In this document: positions 1 through 5,316 of the stretch, in pieces | Numbering within the stretch: the first letter of the stretch is position 1 | Layout of the letters: the number at the start of each line of letters is the position of its first letter | The notes under the pieces: model-generated | The model's input: only the letters and a program-made list of their open reading frames with translations | What the model was told of the DNA's origin: nothing | Databases searched by the model: none | Program-made: the position numbers and the translations under genes | Source of the DNA: a bacterium | GTDB taxonomy: Bacteria > SZUA-79 > Acidulodesulfobacterales > Acidulodesulfobacteraceae | Assembly: GCA_021803845.1 (NCBI GenBank) | Contig: JAJZLA010000151.1 | Span: 1 to 5,316, forward strand | DNA length: 5,316 bases | Direction: 5' to 3'

Positions 1-1388
1 TTGGCGCAGGATTCGGCTCGGTATTAGCGACATATTTGGGTTTGCCCGTGCCGGACAGGCGGACGATGCTGGTCGCAGGCATAGGAGCAGGCATAGGAGC
101 TATTTTTAAGTCTCCGCTTGCAGGAGCTATGTTTGGAGTAGAAGTTCTGTATTCCGAAATGGATTTCGAGGGCGGGGCGCTAATGCTTTCTATTATCGCG
201 GCTATCGTCGGATATTCCATTTACGCATATTTTTATGCAGGTTTTAATCCGGTCGTCAGGACGCCTATGTTTACTTATACAAGGCCTATTACATTATTCT
301 TTTATGCTGCGCTTGGTATTTTTTTGGCTTTTGCGGGGCAGTTTTACGTACGTTTTTTTTATTACATTCACGATGTTTTTAAAAAGATAAAAATAAAACC
401 TCATTTTAAGCCTATGATAGGCGGTGCCGTAGTAGGAGTCATAGCTTATTTTTTTCCGGAAATTATGGGTGTAGGTTACGGATGGCTGCAGCTTGCAGTG
501 CTTGGAAAACTCGCTATAATAACTTTAATTCTTTTAGGATTTTTAAAGATAGTGGCAACGTCTTTTACTATAAGTTCGGGAGGCTCAGCCGGCGTTTATG
601 CGCCGTCTTTGGTGATTGGCGGTGCTTTCGGCGGAGCCGCCGGAATGATTTTTCATATATTAATTCCTCATTTAATACTTTCTTCGGATATTGCGCCTTT
701 TGTTCTTATAGGCATGGGAGGTTTTTTCGCGGGGGCAGCAAAGACCCCCGTCTCATCTTTGCTAATGGTTTCAGAAATGACCGGAAGTTACGGTCTTTTA
801 CCTCCGTTAATGCTTGTTTCGGCTATAACTTTTATAGTCAGCGGAAAAAGAAGCATATATAGAAGCCAGAAAAAAAACAGAATGGATTCTCCTGCGCATA
901 TGAAAGATTATTTAATTAAGCCTCTGCAGAGATATTCCGTAAGCGACGTGATGGAAAGCGGAGATACTGCAGCCGCTAAGCCTTTAGACCCGGATATGCC
1001 GCTGTACGAGATGATTAAAATATTTTTTTATTCAAATTTTTATATGCATCCGGTTATAGATAAAGAAGGCAAAATTGTCGGCATAGTTAAATACGATACC
1101 GTAAAAAATTTAATGATGACGTCGCCCGATGATTCAAGAACAGCGAAAGATTTAATGGATACATCCAGCCTCCCTAAAATTAGACTGACTGACACATTAG
1201 ATATAGCCGTGCATAATTTTTTCAGAAAAAATACCGACGAACTTATAGTAGTTGATAAGGATAGCAGATATAAAGGTATTTTAAGGAAAAGAGACGTCGT
1301 ACTTGCCATAGAAGAGGGGCAGAAATCGTCTTCTTCTTCGTCCGTTACGCCAAACGGCAGCTTAAATGCCGAAAAGACAAAGGATTAA
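1..1388 (+). CDS. CLC-family chloride channel/transporter with C-terminal CBS pair (5' partial)
   Basis: Membrane protein of the CLC (EriC, voltage-gated chloride channel) family, moving Cl- or related anions across the inner membrane. The reading frame is open from base 3, so the gene starts before the window; the TTG at 36 is an internal Leu codon. 461 residues are visible, and I infer that roughly the first quarter is missing, including the selectivity and gating-glutamate motifs (GSGIP, GREGP). Visible landmarks are a K-S-P-L-A-G helix before the V-E-V segment (114-146), the anion-site motif G-V-Y-A-P (591-605, equivalent to GIFAP), an A-K-T-P-V-S-S helix (738-758) and the pore Tyr at 858-860 in S-I-Y-R-S-Q. 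Two CBS domains follow (about 933-1121 and 1137-1319), then a Ser-rich low-complexity tail (six serines at 1326-1343). The residue aligned with the proton glutamate (E203 of E. coli CLC) is Val (144-146), as in channels. Family assignment is firm; channel versus antiporter is not settled. Confidence 0.95.
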   Translation, partial: GAGFGSVLATYLGLPVPDRRTMLVAGIGAGIGAIFKSPLAGAMFGVEVLYSEMDFEGGALMLSIIAAIVGYSIYAYFYAGFNPVVRTPMFTYTRPITLFFYAALGIFLAFAGQFYVRFFYYIHDVFKKIKIKPHFKPMIGGAVVGVIAYFFPEIMGVGYGWLQLAVLGKLAIITLILLGFLKIVATSFTISSGGSAGVYAPSLVIGGAFGGAAGMIFHILIPHLILSSDIAPFVLIGMGGFFAGAAKTPVSSLLMVSEMTGSYGLLPPLMLVSAITFIVSGKRSIYRSQKKNRMDSPAHMKDYLIKPLQRYSVSDVMESGDTAAAKPLDPDMPLYEMIKIFFYSNFYMHPVIDKEGKIVGIVKYDTVKNLMMTSPDDSRTAKDLMDTSSLPKIRLTDTLDIAVHNFFRKNTDELIVVDKDSRYKGILRKRDVVLAIEEGQKSSSSSSVTPNGSLNAEKTKD

Positions 1389-1413
1389 ATTTAAAATAAT
1401 AAAAATAAAACAA

Positions 1414-1419
1414 AAAGGG
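1414..1419 (+). promoter_or_regulatory. Ribosome-binding site of the dehydrogenase gene
   Basis: AAAGGG lies nine bases before the ATG at 1429, in an A-rich 40-base gap after the CLC stop codon. It is a modest Shine-Dalgarno match, but it fixes the start. I see no terminator hairpin in this gap, which is consistent with read-through from the CLC gene. Confidence 0.6.
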
Positions 1420-1428
1420 TAAAACATT

Positions 1429-2451
1429 ATGAAATGTGCTCTTTATTACAGCAATAAAGACATAAGAATTATAGAAAAAGATATTCCTAAAATAAACGAC
1501 GACGAAGTGCTTATGAAAGTCAAGGCGAGCGGTATATGCGGCAGCGACGTTATAGAATGGTATAGAAGAGATAAAGTTCCGCTTGTCTTGGGGCATGAGG
1601 TAACCGGCGTTATAGTAGAAACAGGAAAAAACGTTAAAAAATATAAATCCGGCGACAGAATTTGCTCCGCGCATCATGTTCCCTGCAATACTTGCAAATA
1701 TTGCCTTAGCGGGCATCAAACGGTCTGCGAAACCTTAAGAACTACAAATTTTGACCCAGGCGGATTTTCCGAGTATTTAAGGCTTCCGGAGATAAACGTT
1801 AAAAACGGGATATATCTTCTGCCGGATTCCGTCAGCTTTGAAGAAGGAACTTTTACGGAACCTCTTGCGTGCGTCGTAAGAGGACAGAGGCTTGCCGGCG
1901 TTAAACCTGCCGATACGGCGATAGTTTTCGGCAGCGGTCTTTCGGGACTGCTGCATATAAGTCTTTTAAGGGCAACAGGCGCAAGCAAAATTATAGCTGT
2001 CGATATTAATGAAAAGCGGCTTGAATACGCAAAAAAGTTTGGGGCGGATTATGTTTTTAACGCAAATAATTTCAATCCGGAAATTATTAAAGATATTAAC
2101 GAAGGATTTCTATCGGATATAGTAATTTTATCTACAGGAGCAGATAGCGCAATATTACAGGGACTTAAATCCGTAAGACGGGGCGGAACCGTTTTGTTTT
2201 TTGGAGCGGCAAACGACGGAGCAAAACTCCCCCTTTCTATAAACGAAATATTCTGGAGAAGCGAAGTTACTTTATTAAGTTCTTATGCGGGGTCTATATT
2301 AGACCATAAAACTGCCTTAGAATTAATAAGGTCGGGAAGGATTAACGTTAAAGATATGATAACTAACAGATTCCATATTGAAAGCATTGTAAAAGGATTT
2401 GAACTGACGGCGCAAGCGCAGGATTCGCTGAAAGTTATAATAAATCCTTAA
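1429..2451 (+). CDS. Zinc-dependent medium-chain alcohol/polyol dehydrogenase
   Basis: Cytoplasmic NAD(P)-dependent oxidoreductase of the zinc MDR superfamily (alcohol, sorbitol and L-threonine 3-dehydrogenase relatives), 340 residues, a normal full length. The N-terminal GroES-like domain has catalytic-zinc ligands Cys37 (I-C-G-S-D), His56 and Glu57 (G-H-E), with Glu144 (T-E-P-L-A) as the probable fourth ligand, as in sorbitol dehydrogenases. A structural-zinc loop has Cys86, Cys89, Cys92 and Cys100 (C-x2-C-x2-C-x7-C). The Rossmann domain has G168-S-G-L-S-G173. An acidic Asp192 at the end of the second strand (A-V-D-I-N) argues for NAD+ over NADP+. The C-terminus ends in the usual L-K-V-I-I pattern, so the gene is intact. 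It starts at an ATG with an upstream AAAGGG and lies 40 bases after the CLC gene, possibly in one transcript. The substrate cannot be read from sequence; a secondary alcohol, polyol or threonine-like substrate is possible. No neighbour suggests a pathway. Confidence 0.93.
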   Translation: MKCALYYSNKDIRIIEKDIPKINDDEVLMKVKASGICGSDVIEWYRRDKVPLVLGHEVTGVIVETGKNVKKYKSGDRICSAHHVPCNTCKYCLSGHQTVCETLRTTNFDPGGFSEYLRLPEINVKNGIYLLPDSVSFEEGTFTEPLACVVRGQRLAGVKPADTAIVFGSGLSGLLHISLLRATGASKIIAVDINEKRLEYAKKFGADYVFNANNFNPEIIKDINEGFLSDIVILSTGADSAILQGLKSVRRGGTVLFFGAANDGAKLPLSINEIFWRSEVTLLSSYAGSILDHKTALELIRSGRINVKDMITNRFHIESIVKGFELTAQAQDSLKVIINP

Positions 2452-2521
2452 TAACCCACACTGTCGGCCTTTGGACGATACGCATCCTATAAAAAGGAGG
2501 GGAGATTAATACCGTTTTCAT
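2435..2521 (-). pseudogene. Probable remnant of a gene start (28-codon ORF with strong RBS)
   Basis: On the minus strand an ATG at 2521-2519 is preceded by GGAGG with a five-base spacer, the best ribosome-binding site in the window. It opens a 28-codon frame ending with TAA at 2437-2435, inside the 3' end of the dehydrogenase gene. The first residues, M-K-T-V-L-I-S-P-P-F-Y-R, form a beta-strand followed by a P-P-F turn. They resemble the N-terminus of B12-binding radical SAM proteins and related Rossmann-like proteins. The rest (M-R-I-V-Q-R-P-T and onward) does not continue that pattern in this frame, and I saw no better continuation in the other two. The ATG lies 41 bases downstream of the phosphorylase stop on the same strand, as expected for a former next gene of an operon cut off by a rearrangement. 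It could instead be a genuine very small protein, or chance. The link to radical SAM proteins is inference from about a dozen residues. Confidence 0.35.
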
Positions 2522-2562
2522 TTTGACCTCCGATTAAAGCCTATGCAGTTATTGGAGAGATA
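2452..2562. other. Intergenic gap between convergent genes
   Basis: This gap separates the stop codons of the dehydrogenase (+) and the phosphorylase (-). It contains most of the 28-codon minus-strand ORF and its ribosome-binding site. I see no canonical intrinsic terminator for either flanking gene. The only inverted repeat I noticed is GGAGG (minus strand, 2531-2527) with CCTCC (2500-2496), followed by TTTTT (2495-2491). Its five-base stem with a 26-base loop is weak for a terminator. Confidence 0.5.
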
Positions 2563-4287
2563 TTACATATCGCAGATGCCGCCTTTTTCTTTTTCGAGAT
2601 AGCACATTACTATACCTGTAAGATATAAATCCGTAACGTATTCGGAAACCATCCTGTGCGTATTAAAATGGGGCGCAATGGAAGAAACAGACATTTTCAT
2701 TATTTTTAAATATTCCGAATAGTTTTTATAATATAAATCTAATATATTGAATTCTAATTTTCCGTATATATCGTTTAAGTCCTGTAAATCGTCCGAATAG
2801 CTGAGATCGGTCCAAGCCGGTCTAGGACCTATGCCCCAGCCGTTAATTCCTTCGATACACGCTTCGAGCCACCAGCCGTCTAATACGCTGAAATTCGGAA
2901 CGCCGTTAAGAGATGCTTTCATTCCGCTCGTTCCTGACGCTTCAAGCGGTCTTGTAGGATTGTTAAGCCACAAATCTACCCCTGCAAGTATAATATTAGC
3001 CTTATGAATATTATAATTTTCTAAAAAAGTTATTTTGATTTTTTTAGTTTTGGACGCGATATATTTTGCGGTATCGTGAATTGATTTTATCATTGCGAGT
3101 CCGTCGGCATCGGCTGGGTGGGTTTTGCCCGCAAAAATGAGCTGGATATTTCCTTTTTTTTCGGCAATGTTGATTAGTTTGTCAGGATTTGAAAGTATAA
3201 GATTATTTCTTTTGTAATGAGTTATTCTTTTAGCCATAGCTATTGTAAAATCTGCGGGTATAAAAGAAGAATCGGTTTCTGAATTTATCATTTCTATCAG
3301 CGTTTCTTTGCATAAAATATGCGTCTGCGCAAAGTCGCCGTCGGGAATGCAAGCCGCTCCCCTCAGCAGATCAGGGTCTTCTTCCCATCCTTTAATATAT
3401 TTCGTATATAGCATTTTATGGTGAGGAGAAGCCCATTTGACGTGGTGTATTCCGTTTGTTACGTATTTTAGTTTGTATCCTTCGAATATCTGTTCTGAAA
3501 CATACTTATGCTTTCTTGAAACTGCCACTACGTTTTTAGCGTTTTTAATAGCCAGCCATGACAGGTTTAATTCGTCTTTTTCTTCAAGATTTTCTCTGTA
3601 AATATCGTCAAAAACTTTTTCTCCGCAGTAACCGGAAAGCAATTCCTTTACGTCGTTTATCGGAAATCTGTCGAATGCGGCAGGAATCGGCGTGTGCGTC
3701 GTAAAAACGACCCTTGCCTTGACTTTATTTAAATCGTCCATATCTTTCATAAGTCCGGCTATTAACAGCGCCGAATGGCTTTCGTTTATATGGTAAAGAA
3801 AAGGCTTATAATTTAAAGCTTTTAACATTTCGTATCCGCCTATTCCGAGTATTATTTCCTGTTTAAGCCTCGTTAATCCGCCCTCTATGTAAAGGCGGTC
3901 GCATAATTTTCTTGTTTCAGGATCGTTTTCCGGAGTGTCCGGCGTTAAAAAATACGCGTCTATTTCGTTATTTCCCTTAGTAGATTCTACTACATATTTA
4001 AAAGCGGTTATCGTTACGTCTTTGCCCCCGATAGGAATTTTTATTTTTACGTTTGTAGGCTGCATATATTTTTCGATATCCCAATCTTGAAAAGAGTCCA
4101 TTTGTTCGCCGTCGTTAGAGAGTTTCTGTCTTATAAAACCGTTCTTCCATAGCAAAGTTATGCATACTGCGGGAATTTCGAGATCGGCAAAACTTTGCAG
4201 CGTATCTCCGGCAAGAATTCCGAGTCCGCCGCTGTATGTGGGAATTCTGCTGTCCACTCCGCACTCCATAACGAAATATGCTATCAT
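2563..4287 (-). CDS. glgP: Alpha-glucan (glycogen/maltodextrin) phosphorylase, short form
   Basis: Cytoplasmic PLP-dependent phosphorylase (glycosyltransferase family GT35, alpha-glucan phosphorylase type). It cleaves terminal alpha-1,4-glucose units of glycogen or maltodextrins with phosphate, releasing glucose-1-phosphate. The 574-residue protein opens with I-A-Y-F-V-M-E-C and then R-I-P-T-Y-S-G-G-L-G (14-23), typical of the family's glucan/phosphate-binding start. Further landmarks are H-I-N-E-S-H (166-171), T-T-H-T-P (196-200), the basic A-K-R-I-T-H-Y-K-R segment (352-360), F-A-G-K (385-388) and E-A-S-G-T-S-G-M-K (449-457). Lys457 is the expected Schiff-base lysine for PLP (GTGNMK in muscle phosphorylase). 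It lacks the N-terminal DUF3417 extension of the roughly 850-residue relatives and is much shorter than GlgP/MalP of E. coli, as in the compact bacterial/archaeal subset. The start is fixed by AGGAGA nine bases upstream. No other glycogen gene is in the window, so it may be solitary here. Confidence 0.95.
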   Translation of the reverse strand: MIAYFVMECGVDSRIPTYSGGLGILAGDTLQSFADLEIPAVCITLLWKNGFIRQKLSNDGEQMDSFQDWDIEKYMQPTNVKIKIPIGGKDVTITAFKYVVESTKGNNEIDAYFLTPDTPENDPETRKLCDRLYIEGGLTRLKQEIILGIGGYEMLKALNYKPFLYHINESHSALLIAGLMKDMDDLNKVKARVVFTTHTPIPAAFDRFPINDVKELLSGYCGEKVFDDIYRENLEEKDELNLSWLAIKNAKNVVAVSRKHKYVSEQIFEGYKLKYVTNGIHHVKWASPHHKMLYTKYIKGWEEDPDLLRGAACIPDGDFAQTHILCKETLIEMINSETDSSFIPADFTIAMAKRITHYKRNNLILSNPDKLINIAEKKGNIQLIFAGKTHPADADGLAMIKSIHDTAKYIASKTKKIKITFLENYNIHKANIILAGVDLWLNNPTRPLEASGTSGMKASLNGVPNFSVLDGWWLEACIEGINGWGIGPRPAWTDLSYSDDLQDLNDIYGKLEFNILDLYYKNYSEYLKIMKMSVSSIAPHFNTHRMVSEYVTDLYLTGIVMCYLEKEKGGICDM

Positions 4288-4296
4288 AATAGAATT

Positions 4297-4302
4297 TCTC
4301 CT
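4297..4302 (-). promoter_or_regulatory. Ribosome-binding site of the phosphorylase gene
   Basis: AGGAGA on the minus strand sits nine bases before the ATG at 4287-4285. It is a good Shine-Dalgarno match and agrees with the family's usual N-terminus (I-A-Y-F-x-M-E), so the start is secure. Confidence 0.75.
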
Positions 4303-4303
4303 G

Positions 4304-4348
4304 TTATATATTATTTTTTGTATAATCGATTTTGCATTATATATTATT
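4304..4348. repeat. Short AT-only direct repeat in the phosphorylase leader
   Basis: The 12-base string TTATATATTATT occurs at 4304-4315 and again at 4337-4348, 33 bases apart, a near-integral three helical turns. One copy overlaps the candidate -10 box and the other lies between it and the start codon. This could be a pair of protein-binding half-sites, but in sequence this AT-rich chance is the simpler reading. Confidence 0.25.
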
Positions 4349-4364
4349 ATAATTACTTTATTAA
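4336..4364 (-). promoter_or_regulatory. Candidate sigma-70-type promoter for the phosphorylase gene
   Basis: On the minus strand a TATAAT box (4341-4336) lies 17 bases after TTAATA (4364-4359), a four-of-six match to TTGACA. Transcription would start near 4329 and leave a leader of about 40 bases before the phosphorylase ATG. A second TATAAT (4351-4346) lacks a decent -35 partner at the right distance. The spacer is so AT-rich that such boxes occur easily by chance. The position, just after the exporter's stop codon, supports separate transcription of the phosphorylase. Confidence 0.35.
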
Positions 4365-4374
4365 ATCAACATAT

Positions 4375-5316
4375 TTAATGTTTTTTAATTTTTATATTTT
4401 TTACGCCGATAGCCGCAATTCCGCCGATTACGCAAAGATATCCGAGTGCAATAAAGACGTCCCCGTAAGCTCCGATTAAAGAAAATTCGCTTATCATATA
4501 ATCAAAAATTTTAACTGAATTATACGGATAAATTATTGCCCTTACGACGGAACTCCCCCTGCTTATTAAATCTCCCCTTAAAAAATTAATTATACCGTGA
4601 TATTTGCTGAAATTATAATTTATATCCCTTGCATACTGATTTAAATGGTATATCTGCCGTACGGCCAGCTCTTCCCCGGACCAGGCTATTCCAAAAGACG
4701 CTCCTATCTGAAATAATACGTTGTATAGGGCGGAAGCATCCGGAATTTGTTCAAATTTTGCCGAATTTATTACGGTCATCATAACAGGAGCGTTAATAAG
4801 TCCTACTCCTATACCTCTTAAAAACTGATTATTTATCAAAAAAGGAATGGATGTATGAAGCGAAATATTGCCGAGCGAAAAATTTGCCGCCGCAAAAATC
4901 AGCATGCCCGCAAGCATTAAATATTTCGGTCCGTATTTATCGGAAATTTTCCCCGCTATAGGAGAAGCAATCGCAACCGCTATAGCAAAGGGCGCCATTA
5001 AAAAACCCGCATGCATTGCGTTATAATTAAGTATATTTTCTATGAATATAGGCAGAAGAAACATAGTGCTGAAAATACCGCCCGCCCTTATCATATTAAC
5101 TAAATTTCCGGCAACGAAATTTCTTGTTTTAAAAAGCGAATAATCCATTAAGTGTTTTTTTGAAAAAATTTCGACGACTATAAAAAGTATAAACGATACA
5201 GCGCTTATAAGCTCGTTAAGCCTTATTATGGAAGAATCCCACTCTAATGTCTGTCCTTCGTTAAGTACGTATAAAAGTGTTCCAAGACATATAGCTATCA
5301 GAAAAAAAACCGATAG
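4375..5316 (-). CDS. DHA2-family (EmrB/QacA) MFS drug exporter, C-terminal part (5' partial)
   Basis: Inner-membrane proton-driven multidrug exporter of the major facilitator superfamily, DHA2 (14-helix EmrB/QacA) type. The frame stays open to the window edge, giving 313 visible residues. The ATG at 5148-5146 is an internal Met in the conserved D-x-x-L-F-x-x-R-N-F segment, not the start; the 56 codons upstream of it encode two more membrane helices and a N-E-G-Q-T-L-E-W loop typical of the family. I count about eight membrane segments. Motif A repeats after the middle of the protein as G-K-I-S-D-K-Y-G (about 4964-4941), followed by G-I-G-V-G-L-x-x-x-P (about 4816-4787) and G-A-S-F-G-I-A (about 4704-4684). 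A long soluble loop then precedes the last helix, as in EmrB, and the protein ends in a basic tail (K-x-K-K-H). The stop lies 87 bases before the phosphorylase start. A HlyD/EmrA adaptor and outer-membrane partner, if present, would be beyond the right edge. The substrate is unknown. Confidence 0.92.
   Translation of the reverse strand, partial: LSVFFLIAICLGTLLYVLNEGQTLEWDSSIIRLNELISAVSFILFIVVEIFSKKHLMDYSLFKTRNFVAGNLVNMIRAGGIFSTMFLLPIFIENILNYNAMHAGFLMAPFAIAVAIASPIAGKISDKYGPKYLMLAGMLIFAAANFSLGNISLHTSIPFLINNQFLRGIGVGLINAPVMMTVINSAKFEQIPDASALYNVLFQIGASFGIAWSGEELAVRQIYHLNQYARDINYNFSKYHGIINFLRGDLISRGSSVVRAIIYPYNSVKIFDYMISEFSLIGAYGDVFIALGYLCVIGGIAAIGVKNIKIKKH

Noticed and set aside
482..862. 126-codon plus-strand ORF inside the CLC gene
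   Set aside because: It is out of frame within a strongly conserved membrane region, has an unnatural Arg/Phe/Ser-rich composition and has no RBS: a shadow of the CLC gene.
1326..1343. Run of six serine codons near the CLC C-terminus as a possible slippage tract
   Set aside because: The codons are mixed (TCG, TCT, TCC), the frame continues to a nearby stop and nothing indicates a frameshift; it reads as a simple low-complexity tail.
1345..1719. Minus-strand ORF of 124 codons spanning the CLC end and dehydrogenase start
   Set aside because: It is antisense to two well-supported genes, resembles no family and uses the reverse complement of conserved zinc-site codons.
4..2427. 12-base string GCGCAGGATTCG at 4-15 and again at 2416-2427
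   Set aside because: It lies within unrelated coding sequence in both places with no extended similarity; chance repeat.
2494..2503. Strong plus-strand Shine-Dalgarno-like AAGGAGGGGA after the dehydrogenase
   Set aside because: No usable plus-strand start codon follows at a suitable distance; the nearest TTG opens only four codons. The string is better explained as the complement of the P-P codons in the minus-strand ORF.
4160..4479. Two overlapping plus-strand ORFs across the exporter-phosphorylase spacer
   Set aside because: Their translations are low-complexity Tyr/Ile/Phe from the AT-rich spacer plus antisense of both genes, with no credible RBS.

Overview
This is an AT-rich bacterial window. 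Codons rich in A/T at the third position (ATA, AAA, TTT, TTA) are used alike in all four main genes, so the window looks like one genome rather than a patchwork. The CLC gene's C-terminal style (an S-I-Y-R-S-Q motif followed by D-S-P-A-H before the CBS domains) and the short phosphorylase recall low-GC deltaproteobacterial or related uncultivated lineages. That placement is a guess from memory, not something the sequence proves.

Layout. From 1 to 1388 (+) runs the 3' part of a CLC-family chloride channel/transporter with two C-terminal CBS domains; its start lies before the window. After 40 bases comes a complete zinc-dependent medium-chain dehydrogenase (1429-2451, +). Next is a 111-base gap (2452-2562) between convergent genes. 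On the minus strand it carries a ribosome-binding site and the opening of a small reading frame (2521 down to 2435) that looks like the beheaded start of another gene. A complete short-form alpha-glucan phosphorylase follows on the minus strand (4287 down to 2563). An 87-base, very AT-rich spacer then holds its likely promoter and ribosome-binding site. The window ends with the C-terminal 313 residues of a 14-helix DHA2-type (EmrB/QacA) major facilitator drug exporter (minus strand, 5316 down to 4375), whose start lies beyond the right edge.

How the genes fit together. There is no clear single pathway: an anion channel/transporter, an oxidoreductase of unknown substrate, a glycogen/maltodextrin-degrading phosphorylase and an efflux pump. 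The CLC gene and the dehydrogenase could share a transcript, since they are co-directional and 40 bases apart with no visible terminator. The exporter and phosphorylase are co-directional, but the AT-rich spacer suggests the phosphorylase has its own promoter. I found no RNA genes, CRISPR arrays, insertion sequences or obvious novel system. The points most worth a second look are the gene-start remnant in the convergent gap and the channel-like residue at the proton-glutamate position of the CLC protein.
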